NCBI RefSeq assembly: GCF_025766255.1
Contig: NW_026516873.1
Coordinates: forward strand, 1-48,023
DNA length: 48,023 nt
Source: Zychaea mexicana
Lineage: Eukaryota > Mucoromycota > Mucoromycetes > Mucorales > Lichtheimiaceae
Direction of reading: 5' to 3'
In this document: positions 34,976 to 45,480 of the stretch, piece by piece
How positions within the stretch are numbered: position 1 is the stretch's first letter
Layout of the letters: each line of letters begins with the position of its first letter
Translations under genes and position numbers: made by a program
Notes under the pieces: model-generated
Database searches by the model: none
What the model saw: the letters and a program-made list of their open reading frames with translations, nothing else
What the model was told of the DNA's origin: nothing

Positions 34976-36680
34976 AACTCATCATCTTCGTCATCACCGG
35001 AAATAATTATAAGGCGCCTTTCTTGCAGCGCTATCCCCGCTCTTCTTTTGCCCCACGCATCTTTTCCATTTCATCAGGTTATCCTTGAGATTCATTTTAA
35101 CGAAAGGGTGAAAAAAAAAGAGTATGATCTTTTTCGCTTTGTGAATCGTTTGTCGACCGAAAAAAGCAAATGAATCATTTAGAAAAAAAATTGTCACATG
35201 TAGATTATATGATCGATCCATCATCGTTTATATGTCTAAATGTTTGTGAGACCTCTTCTCCTTCTACTTGTACATCCCTTACACGAAATTCGTGAACGGA
35301 TTTTCTCAGCTATCATCATTTAGTAATGGTAAAGGAGAGAGCATAATACATCACAAAGCGTTTATTCTTAAATGGAGGTGGTGTGTTGTTGTTGTTGTTG
35401 TCTTCCTAAATGCATCAGCTCACCCTAGATATTGTACAGATATCGCCTTTGTAAGAGAGAATAATGATGCTTATTCAGAATAGCATGCTTCTTATAATGT
35501 ACACACAAAGCAAAAGACAGCGCCACCACCTCATCATCTCCTTACTGATTATATCCAAGTAGTCTCGCAATGGGCGATCGTCACGAAGACCACGAATTCC
35601 TTCTGCGTACCGTCGCAAAAAGATGTAAATAGTAACTTTCTTAATATCAAAAAAAAAAAACACAGGAAAAAAAAGAAAAGCGACGCAACGCAAGCGATGA
35701 CTGCCGTTGTTGTTCGAAGAGTATAGTGTTGGATGTTTACTTTCGCAAATACCTGCAGTAGCAAAATCCAAAGTCATCGATTGTCATGGTCTTAGACATA
35801 GCAAGCGTCCGATCCGCACCGATCCAACACATTTAAAATTGCTATATCGTCGTCATCAGTTTTGACACCTTCTTAAGCTGCATAAAATTTTGGAAAAAAA
35901 ATAAAACGACGGATCACAGCGTCTTGTAGCTGGTTGCCATGGTTACTGGCAAGTTACTATGGTGACCCCGTGTATAGCAAGTGCAGTATCACAAGCAGCT
36001 GTTAGGATTCTTGTAGCGATTGATGGGCAAAACCTTTAAAAGGCGATTCACATAAAAAAAAAGGGATCGGTGGATGCCGGAATCAAAGGCTTTCAAAGTT
36101 TAAGAACAAAGATGAGGGTATATTCGCAACATAAACTTTTAATTTTGGCAACATGACTTATGCTGTACTACCACAAACCATTGCAGAATCGAGCTGCTGG
36201 GGTCATTCAAAAGGACAACCTACAGCAAGAGGAGGTTCAAGTATATGAGACTCTAATCGCACACACACACAGAGAGAGTGAGAGAGAAAATAACCAAAGT
36301 GCATAATAACGCGTCGAATCGAGAACAACGATTTTTATTTTTAAAAAGATGCAAGTATACAGCGACTAAAAGAGAAGAAAAGAGTAGAAATGGGTGACAC
36401 AGGATACGTCAGTGGCCGGTGTGCCAGATGCAACAGTGAGTGGAAGCAGGGCGCAAGTGCAGCCCAAAGTACAAAGCAGGAGAAGTCCTTTTCTCCTTTT
36501 AGAATTAAGAAAAAAAGAAATAAACCATCTACACGCCCCTCTTCTTTCATTCATTATAATAAGATATACTCTTATTTTAGCATCCCGGTTGCGTTCCTTT
36601 GATCAAAAACGATAACGCAGTTATAGTACCCCCACCCCGGGGTCTCACATTTCATTCTCCATCACTCGATCAGAATTATC
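34435..36680. other. Long intergenic region between divergent genes, microsatellites
   Basis: No gene is supported. A GAA-rich purine tract (about 34,518-34,545) sits just upstream of the SET gene start. A 17-copy GT microsatellite runs 34,941-34,974, and a CA/GA run lies near 36,260-36,287. An ORF at 35,475-35,777 (-) has intron-like sequence inside it, but the frames do not join convincingly. The interval probably holds the two divergent promoters. Confidence 0.5.
34941..34974 (+). repeat. (GT)17 microsatellite
   Basis: An uninterrupted run of 17 GT dinucleotides. A second run, (GT)11 at 38,871-38,892, lies in intron 2 of the Rmd5 gene. Confidence 0.95.
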
Positions 36681-37686
36681 ATGGATTTAGAGTGTGGATC
36701 AAAGCACAGCGATGCCTACGATGAACTTATTGCTCGTAATTATCTCAAGGATATAAAAAAAGTAGGAGGTGAAGTACCAACAAGCCGGTTTAACTTTTTT
36801 TTGAGTGTAGGTGTGGTAGAAGATTTATTCTCTTATAACGACACTCGACAAAAACGCATTCTCGATCATTACTATTTCCACGATGCTACGTTTGAATCCC
36901 CACTCTTGGCCACTAACGGTGTATATAATATTCGACAGTGAGTTTTGTTTTTGCATTGTCGTTGTTTTTGGACACTATATCTGAGAGAGAGCAAGGAAGA
37001 ACATTAAATGCCTTTTTTTTTTCTACAGCGTGTTGCTTCTTTGGAAAGCATTAAACAGAACCCCACCAACTGTTACCAACATCTGCTTTAATGGTCAAAC
37101 ATGTGTCGCGTACCTAACTCAGAACTTGTGCCCCAGGTTGTTTCCCTTTGTACAACTCCAGCTGCCTGTCATTGTCACACTCAACTTTGAAGAAACCGAT
37201 GTCGATAGTGGGTTATTAAAGATTGCGTATCATAAAGAGAGTTGGACATTAGAAGGTACAGTATATATTATACCATTTTACTATGCTTATCGTGTGATGG
37301 TTTTTTGTTTCTTTTCTACCCCATATTTGTGGCATGCAGATCAGCTAACAATTTTCATATTCTTAGGCTTACTACAAGCAGTTCCTATTCTATCTTACTG
37401 GTACGACAATGTTGTGAGGGTCTTGATGGGCAGAATGATTTCTTCGACGGGTGGCGTGGTTTACTCGGCAGCAGAGACAATGCATCTTTTGGATTCTGTA
37501 TCGGCGTCAACGGCGGCAGCAGCAGCAGCAGCAACAACAACAACTTCATCATCTGCGGCAGGAGGACAAAAGGCAGGAGGATCCTCATCTTTATCATCTT
37601 CCTCTGAATCATCATCCACAACATCACTTCAAGAACCGAATGGACACATATACAAGTCGATGGCACGAGAAAAGTGGCAGAAATAG
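36681..37686 (+). CDS. SigF-like NTF2-like domain protein with a membrane segment
   Basis: A 276-aa protein from three exons: 36681-36937, 37029-37255 and 37340-37686 (831 bp in frame). The N-terminal 180 residues resemble the fungal SigF-like NTF2-like family, a cone-shaped fold that often binds small hydrophobic ligands: a short helix, then HYYFHDATFESPLL, then paired strands (TCVAYLTQNLCPRLFP and PVIVTLNFEE). Around residue 165 a hydrophobic helix follows (FIFLGLLQAVPILSYW), likely membrane-associated. The C-terminal 75 residues are low-complexity Ala/Thr/Ser/Gly and end KSMAREKWQK. Homologues in other fungi are uncharacterised. The family assignment rests on remembered sequence pattern and is moderate. 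Confidence 0.7.
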
Positions 37687-38399
37687 AATATATCCAAGCA
37701 TCCAGTTTAAACAAGAGAACACTGAATCGTACTGTATACCAACATTATCTCCATATCATTATTCCCCAACGTGCGTGTTTTATTGTACATTGTTAAAACT
37801 ATAAAGTATGTGTATAATCCCCATCCCGCTAGTTTTTTTGTAGAGAATCATTTACCTTTATACTATATTATTATATAATCATTCGCTTTTCTTTAACAGA
37901 ATCAACCTCTTCCAAGTATTTTGAAAATTGCATCCAATCAGGTCATATCTTACTGTTTGGTCACATATCTGCTGCCCGCTCACCAGGTATACTAGCTTAT
38001 TTTCAGAAGCTAGATATACAAATGCTAAGGTATCAATATCAGTATTGTAATCAGAACTAATGCTGATGGATCTTACACAAGAGACGCGGTTTTCTTGGTG
38101 CACTTCATTACCTATTCGTCGCCTAATTAATAGTATTCTTATTCTCTACGTAATATGCAGAGCTCCTACTGGCTTGATACCCAACGTCTACTCTAGGATT
38201 TCAATTAACTAAGGCACGCCAGTAGTCTAAAGCGTTGCTAGCGAAATATAAGGCTACTGTATACCAGCAGCAACATTCTTTTTTCTGGTGGCCACACCCC
38301 AAATGCAGCTGACTTTGAAAGTAACCAAGTGGTAATGCCATGTGTGCTATAACGCTCTTATATTCTGCTCTTTTACAATTCAATTATACCAAACACGTC
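37687..38399. other. Intergenic region upstream of Rmd5, no supported gene
   Basis: A+T-rich, with a few short ORFs of no recognised kind. It carries the 3' flank of the SigF-like gene and the promoter of the Rmd5 gene. Confidence 0.5.
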
Positions 38400-40130
38400 A
38401 TGGAGGATTTATTAAACCATTCAACCAACATTCAAAAAGCGCAATCGAAAATGCAGAGTGGAGTATCTATGGGGCTTGACGATTTATCCAATCTTTTACG
38501 ACAAGCAAAAGAGAACATTCAAAAAGGTAATGGCTGGGGTTGAGGGAAACTTATGCAGAAAGTACACCTATTTTTTTTAACTATTGTATTCTTTATACAA
38601 TGGGTGCAATGACCCGCTTTTTGTAGACCCTGCAAGTATAAAGGATACTATGAGTACGTTACAGTCAACTGCACGCGCACGATATTATAAAGATAGCAAA
38701 GACAGCAGCGACTCGCATAATAAAAATGACGATATAACGGAGAAAAGCAAGGATACAAAGGAATTCTACAAGGTGCAAAAAAAGTTTCACGGCTCAGTGA
38801 ACAAGTTCTCCAAGGATATCGAGAAGGTAAATAGCAAATAGGTTGATTGGATGGGAAAATGGTAGTATATGTGTGTGTGTGTGTGTGTGTGTACTTAATA
38901 ATCGGATCAATCTGTCCTTCCGAATTCTATGTAGCGTTTCACCCAAGATCTATCGGTGATATCCAACCCGGAAGCATTCTCTGGTAAAGAATACCTGCTG
39001 AGTCGGGCTTTGGCGATCCATTTTATCCGACAAGGCCAGTTCGATCTTTGTGATACGTTTATGCAGGAGGCCGGTATTGACGAAGAAGACGAGTTGCGCT
39101 TGACAACAGAGTTGCTGAAGAAAGAGTTCCAACGCATGTATACGATCCTTCGTGAGCTAGAAGATCATAATGAACTCAGCAATGCCATACAGTATGTTCT
39201 TTACTTTGACACGTTATATACGATGGTAAAAATAAAAAGAGGGAGAATCAATAAGACTAATTCACGGTTATATCTCAAAGATGGGCACGGACACATCATA
39301 ATGAGTTAGTAAAAATCGGAAGTAGCTTGGAATTTGATCTTCATCGACTTCGTTTTATACAATTACTCGCACAGCAAAAGCCAATGGACGCCCTTGCGTA
39401 CAGCCGACAATACTTTGACCCTTTTGCAGATAAGCACATGGCTGGTAAGTAGAATGCTTGTGTGCTTTCAAAGACGTATATACTAATCACTATGAAACGA
39501 ACAGAAATCCAGCGAATGATGACTTCAATGATCTACTTTCAAAACTTGGGCAATTCTCCGTACGCAGATCTATGCTCACCCACTTTATGGATGGATATCT
39601 GCCATGAGTTCCAAAAGGATTTTTGCTCTTTGCTCAATATGAGTGCGGAAAGCCCATTGCACGCAAGGTATGCTTTGAAATCGTACTAGTAGAGAAAAAG
39701 AAGGAATACTAACTTACTCTTGTATAGCGTACTTGTCGGTACCACAGCACTTCCAGTGATTATGAAATTGTACAAGATCATTAGTATGAAAAAGACAGAA
39801 TGGAGTCAACAGGACGAATTACCGGTCGAATTGCCCTTGTCCGACGAGCTGCGCTTCCACTCCGTCTTTGCATGTCCTGTCAGCAAAGAACAGGCCACAG
39901 ACGAGAACCCACCCATGATGATGCCCTGTGGTCACGTTATCTGCAGAGAAAGTTTGACGCGTCTGAGTAGAAGTAGCAGTAGCAGATACGGAAGGCAAGT
40001 GTTTAATTGGATTACTTTTCACTTTGTGTGAGTTGACACTTTTTCTTTCTATAGAAACTCGATGCGGTTCAAATGCCCATACTGTCCTTCCGAATCGGCA
40101 GCAGATCAAGCGGTGCAGGTTTATTTTTAA
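38400..40130 (+). CDS. RMD5: GID/CTLH complex RING E3 subunit, Rmd5/Gid2
   Basis: A 417-aa protein from seven exons: 38400-38526, 38627-38826, 38935-39191, 39281-39444, 39505-39667, 39728-39994 and 40055-40130 (1,254 bp in frame). I chose the ATG at 38,400 because the upstream in-frame ATG at 38,340 would add an unrelated hydrophobic stretch. A LisH motif begins near residue 127 ([20 protein letters not shown]), followed by a CTLH/CRA region ([32 protein letters not shown]). The C-terminus has the degenerate RING of this family: CPVSKEQ from residue 353, [11 protein letters not shown] and FKCPYC, ending in VYF. The family works with Fyv10/Gid9 as the catalytic pair of the GID ubiquitin ligase, which degrades gluconeogenic enzymes in yeast. 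The sixth intron is GC-AG. Confidence 0.93.
38871..38892 (+). repeat. (GT)11 microsatellite in Rmd5 intron 2
   Basis: Eleven GT repeats inside the intron between 38,827 and 38,934. It has no effect on the reading frame. Confidence 0.9.
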
Positions 40131-40524
40131 CAACAAAAAAGCTACCAATGATAATAATAAACAAGCCATCATTTGACGAATCCTCAACGAAGTTACATGG
40201 TTACTCTGACATACTACTAAAGCAATCAACCTACTCCCATTGCATCAAGCATGAACACCATACTATGACAGCTCATCAAATATGCTCTCGTCTGTGGATG
40301 ATGAAAGAAGGAGAAGTTAGAAAGATAAAGACGCTCGTATGTCGTTTTCATTCGGTCAGTTGAGTAGGGCATCGGGATGGCGTCATTGTGGCAACGGTTG
40401 GATCGGGATTTTATACTCTGGACCTCAGCGTGTATTATTTCATCCGCGTGCATATACTTTTGATTAAGCCGTTTCACACGCACGCAAACCCTTTTTTTTC
40501 CCTTTCAATAATAAACTCACCACA
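40131..40524. other. Intergenic region between Rmd5 and the hydroxyacyl-CoA lyase
   Basis: The two genes are head-to-tail with about 390 bp between them. The sequence is A+T-rich with a T-run and CT-rich tract at 40,492-40,508 just before the lyase start. No gene is seen. Confidence 0.5.
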
Positions 40525-42713
40525 ATGTCGAGTCAACAGTCATCGCCCCCCAGTGCTACTGGTGCCGAGCTTATTGCCGCTACTTTAAAACACCAAGGTG
40601 TCAAGGTCATTTTCGGCATTGTTGGCATTCCTGTCATTGAGGTTGCCGAAGCTTGCATAGCTGCAGGAATCCGCTTTCTTGCCTTCCGTAATGAGCAATC
40701 GGCCGCATACGCTGCATCAGCGTACGGCTACTTGAGCGGGCAACCTGGCGTGTGTTTGACTGTAGGAGGACCCGGCGTGATCCACGCCTTGGCCGGTGTT
40801 GCAAACGCCAAGGTCAACTGCTGGCCGATGGTTCTGTTGGCAGGGTCATCGGATACAGATCAAGTGGATATGGGTGCGTTCCAAGAACTCGACCAAGTCG
40901 AAGCTTGCAAGCCTTACTGCAAGTATGCCGCTCGACCTGCATTTGTAGACAAGATCCCTGCTACTGTCGAAAAGGCAATGCGGGCTGCTTTGTTTGGTAG
41001 ACCCGGTGCAACTTACGTCGACCTTCCGGCCGATTTTATCCAGTACAAAATCAAAGACCATCGGTTCGTGGATTCGTATTCAAAGAGCGTCCCTGCTCTG
41101 CCTGCTGCTGCACCAAAGACTTTGGCGGATCCACAAAGTGTCGCCCAAGCAATCGGTCTTTTGCGCCAAGCCAAAAGTCCACTGATCATTGTCGGAAAAG
41201 GGTAAACGGGTTGATTAGGTCTTTCTTAAGGGGGGGGGGGGAAAGGTGGTTGTGTAGAATGGAAGGGTGACTACCACATGAAAGTTGTTTATTTATTTAT
41301 TTACTTGCATATGCGGATGATGATGACATAACCTTATTTTCTAACTTTAGAGCGGCCTATGCCCGAGCCGAAAATGAGATCCGCCAGTTCATTGACAAGA
41401 CGCAAATCCCATTCTTGCCAACTCCTATGGCCAAGGGTCTCATTTCCGACACCCACCCCCTCTGTGTCGCTGCCGCCCGATCCAAGGCCCTCAAGGACGC
41501 AGATGTCGTTCTTCTTCTGGGTGCGAGACTCAACTGGATCTTGCACTATGGCCAATCCCCACGTTGGTCGAATTCTGTAAAGTTCATTCATGTGGATGTG
41601 TTGCCCGAAGAAGCTGGAAACAACGGGGCTGACACATTGCCGTTGGTGGGCGACATCCAAGCAGTCGTATCGCAGCTGCTCAGCCAATCGCCGCTGCCGC
41701 ATGTTCCTGCAACCAACGCTTACGTATCGGGATTGCTCGACAAGGTCAAGCAGAATGTTGCCAAATCTTTGGCGAGTCGCAAGAAGGCAGGAGCTGACAA
41801 CGCTGTCATGAATTATCATTCCGCATACACGGTGATCAAGGATATTTTGCCCCCAAATGATGTTGTGTTTGTAAGCGAAGGAGCAAACACAATGGATATT
41901 GCTCGATCGTTCTTTGATGTCCACGAGCCACGCCACCGTTTGGATGCTGGAACTTTTGCTACCATGGGCGTTGGTATGGGCTATGCTATTGCAGGTAGAG
42001 AATCGTTTTTCATTCTGATGTTTGATAGAACTATGACTGTTTGCCCCCACCCCGGGAATCCCTACTATTTTAACTCAAAAAGTCACTGTTTCGTAGCCCA
42101 AGAATACTATCCATCGAAGCGTGTTGTATCCATTGTAGGCGATTCCGCATTTGGCTTCAGGTAATGAACCTTTTCTCTCTCTTTAATTTTTCTGATCATT
42201 ATGCGGACAGGTCATATTAGAATACAGGACTGAACAAGTTGCGCTATATGGTTTCCCTCTTTCTTGTTTTAGTGCTATGGAGCTTGAAACTGCAGTACGA
42301 TCAAAGCTTCCTCTTATTATTCTTGTCATCAACAACAACGGTATCTACCACGGTTTGGATAATGAAGAGTTTGAGCAATCGCGACGGGATGGAACACTGC
42401 CATCCACAGCACTTTTACCCGACACACGTTACGATCTGTTATCGACCGCATTTGGCGGTAAAGGATGGTTGGTCAAGGATCGCGTACAGCTCGCCAAAGC
42501 CTTGAACGAAGCTTTGGCTGTCAAAGACAACGCTTGTGTAATTAACGTCATGATTGCGCCTGGAGGCAGAACCAAGCTGGTATGTTCTATCTGTTATCTA
42601 GACAAAGGTTTCAAGTATAAAAGCAAAGACTTTGCTGATCGGATCACTTTCTTTTCAAACACACACAGGAATTCGGCTGGATGAAGAAGTCGGATGAGAA
42701 GGCCAAGATATAA
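40525..42713 (+). CDS. HACL1: 2-hydroxyacyl-CoA lyase (ThDP-dependent, oxalyl-CoA decarboxylase-like)
   Basis: A 578-aa thiamine-diphosphate enzyme from five exons: 40525-41201, 41351-41994, 42097-42160, 42273-42579 and 42669-42713 (1,737 bp in frame). The pyrimidine-binding domain carries the cofactor-activating Glu57 in FRNEQSA. The middle domain includes LLLGARLNWILHYG, close to the LNW motif of 2-hydroxyacyl-CoA lyases and oxalyl-CoA decarboxylases. The PP domain has the metal-diphosphate motif GDSAFGFS (Asp456) with Asn483 in INNNGIYHG. The family cleaves 2-hydroxyacyl-CoA to formyl-CoA and a shortened fatty aldehyde in peroxisomal alpha-oxidation. The C-terminus is AKI, a possible weak PTS1. 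Oxalyl-CoA decarboxylase activity is an alternative. It is convergent with the SDR at 42,861-44,494, about 150 bp away. Confidence 0.92.
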
Positions 42714-42860
42714 ACAGATTATTATAGACAGTTTTGTAGTATTTGGAAAAGCACACCGATTACTTATACCATGGAATTCATTTATTTATTTTCATCATTG
42801 ATATTTCAACGTGGTGTACAGTGCATACAGTATTCTCTTGGTGTTGTGCGTCTTCTCGTC

Positions 42861-44494
42861 TTATATTCCATATCTTTCTCGCGCTTCAGCGAGACGTTTT
42901 CTGTAGTAAGCAATGGCTTCTTTGGAGTATGTTTGCACCGACGCCAAGTACTCCGGGTAATTCTTGGAAAGGCTTTCAGCTATGAATAGAGTGACCGTTA
43001 TTAGTGTTTACATCGTTTACTCATACACAAAAAAAAAAGACTGAAAAGAATTCATACGAAAAGGATTTGGCTGATCATAGTCACTGATAACACCGTCTGG
43101 AAGAACAACCAATGTCTGAGCTGGATATTACAGAAAGAGTACGAAGCAACCAATATCAGTAACGCAGAAAAACAAGCTTATAGGCTGTGAAAAATAGTCG
43201 TGTCCTTTCTAACTTGTATGCTTACCGTTACGTTCCTCCTCTTGGATAAACTTTAATACAGTTTCAATAACAGTCTCCACCTTAGCTTTTGGTGATTTTT
43301 CAACCAACGTAGCGAACGGGTCTTGATCGCCTGCATTACCCAAAGCGTCTGCAAGCTCGGTTTCTATGGAAATCCAGCAGGGTTAGAGGGTTAGAGGAAA
43401 CTAAATGCATAGCGTAAATAGTAATATAAAACAGCTCGCTGCTTACCAACAAAAGTGGGGCATACTAATGTTTGAAGAAAAAGAGTATAAGAAAACACAA
43501 TAACTGCTTGGTCATATTTGTTGTTAATGAAAGGTCATGTAAAGTCTTTACCAGCATTCACCCGAACATTACAAACAGCATTGTAAATCCCGCATGAGCG
43601 CACCCATCCGACAACACCGAATTTAGATGCACAGTAGATGCCTACAGCTCTAATGTTCTCACAGTTAAAATAAAAACCATCATCATCATCATTATCTCAA
43701 AGTACCAGATGGAAAATAGTAACAACAAAAAAAAAATCTTACGGTGTTCCTCGAAGACCAGCGGCTGATGCCATGTTGATGATAACGCCTCCATTTCGTT
43801 TGGCAAGATGAAGCATAGCGACTTTGTTTCCCTTGATTACTGCAGTCGTATTAACTGCCATCATCCGCTCATCCATTTCATCTATATTACCAGACATCTG
43901 TTAGTAAATCGCATTTTCTCTCATAAACAATTCATATTTGAGTAATTTATGTATCTGTCATCGACGACGCGTACTGTACCATCAAGAGGCATAAACATTG
44001 TGTTTGCATTGCTTCCAATTCCAGCGTTAAAGATAGCAATCTTATAGAGTGAAATACAAAGATGCGCTGTTGTTATAACCAAGGATCTCTGTTGATTGTT
44101 TTGCAGTGATTTAAGAAGCATATATACATACATCAACGCCACCAAACTGTTTTTCGGCCAACTGAAAAAGGGCGGCATTGTTGCTATACTTTGTAACATC
44201 GGTATGGATGTAAGCGGCAACCTGATCGCTTTGATAGTAAATCCATCAGGTGATTAACAAACGTATCATATCGATTTTTTTTACATATTTTCTCCTATTT
44301 CATAGACTTTATACCAACCCAGCAAGATCATTAAGCTCACGCACGGTCACGTCTCCTTCGGAATCAAGGATATCTCCAATGATAACCTTGGCTCCCTTGT
44401 TAACCAGCTCCGTAGCTATCGCTTTACCTATATTTCGGCTTGCTCCCGTAATTACTGCTACTTTTCCTGCAAAAGGCTTTTCACCAACTGTCAT
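42861..44494 (-). CDS. Short-chain dehydrogenase/reductase, 15-PGDH-like (SDR C)
   Basis: A 302-aa SDR from nine exons on the minus strand: 44494-44319, 44228-44132, 44040-43980, 43881-43743, 43649-43552, 43464-43447 (18 bp), 43363-43226, 43120-43058 and 42979-42861 (909 bp in frame). The Rossmann motif is TGASRNIG (16-23), with Asn in the usual second Gly position. The NAG motif is in FNAGIGS, and the active site is Ser150, Tyr163 and Lys167 (YCASK). It is homologous to SDR A and B but more distant, and it has a longer C-terminal helix (YYRKRLAEARERYGI) with no PTS1. The first donor (GTTGGT) is weak but is the only one keeping phase. This is the intact counterpart of the pseudogene at 6,090. 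A decayed start to function cannot be excluded, since the promoter is a duplicated region. Confidence 0.85.
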
Positions 44495-45480
44495 TTTGGT
44501 CTTGGTAGTATGAAGGTATAAATGGGATTCGATAAGCTGTTATCAATGCTAAACAAGCGAATTTGGAAGAAGAAGAAAGAGAGAGAGCTTAACAAACTAA
44601 ATGCTTCTCGATACTTTTACATAATAGAAAGAAGCTTAGTCTATTTCGCTACTGTGGGAACAAATGGCTTTCGCGATTGCATAAATGAATACACACAGCA
44701 GATTGAAAGACCACGTAATATGTACAGCAGCACGTTCATCATGCTGCTACAGTAGCCATTGCAAGAAGTCTGTATTCTATTATACGGTACTCTTGCGATG
44801 TAATTATATAATCCCATTCTCATTTTCTGAGCAAGTGGTAGATATGGTAGGAATCATTCTCTTGCTTTGTTACATAGAAAGCATGGTAGTATTGATTGCG
44901 TGAGAAACATATTGATCATCATCGTTCTGAGATATGTCGTTTCACTGGATTCTTAGGGGAAAATCATAACCATACAAATCGCCCTCTTACAGTGATATCA
45001 TAGCTCCATTCCTAATGTCACCTCTTATGAAGGCTACTCTGACTACTACTTCACATCCAAACATCTTTGTACAAAGTGTAGTTTTATGGCTCATTATGTA
45101 TAACGATGTAGCCCAGGATAACTGCTTTGCAATTTATGATGTCAAAGTATTGTGAGATATACAGAAGAAGAGTTGCGTTGCAGGTACCTTACTTGAAAAT
45201 ATAGCCACACTTTAGCTCCTAATCCTTTCGCTTTCATTTAATATCAGTATTGACATACTACATACATGGTGAGCCTTTGGCAGTCGTTCTTCGGAAACTC
45301 ACATATGGTTACAAACACTGATTTTCTTTTCGTTGAAAAAAACATCATTTATGTTTGTACTGAATTTAGAGCTTTATTTGTAATTATATATATATATGCA
45401 TTTCTAATCTAGGTGATGTTTTGACTTGAGTATTTAAAAAAGAGTCGTGTAGTCCTGCAGCTGTTAGTAAGTTCACGTCC
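44495..45480 (-). other. Upstream region of SDR C
   Basis: This is the presumed promoter and 5' flank of SDR C on the minus strand, duplicated at 5,105-6,089. TTCTTCTTC-type pyrimidine repeats lie about 70-85 bp upstream of the ATG (genomic 44,565-44,580), as in the left copy. No gene is seen. Confidence 0.5.

Noticed and set aside
35475..35800. Possible two-exon minus-strand gene starting at 35,799 (MSKTMTIDDFGF)
   Set aside because: The only good donor is in a phase that does not join the promising downstream frame (RRYAEGIRGLRDDRPLRDY), and the other joins end quickly at stops.
41334..42050. 238-codon minus-strand ORF
   Set aside because: Lies antisense to the 2-hydroxyacyl-CoA lyase exon 2, whose frame is strongly supported by motifs and splice phases.
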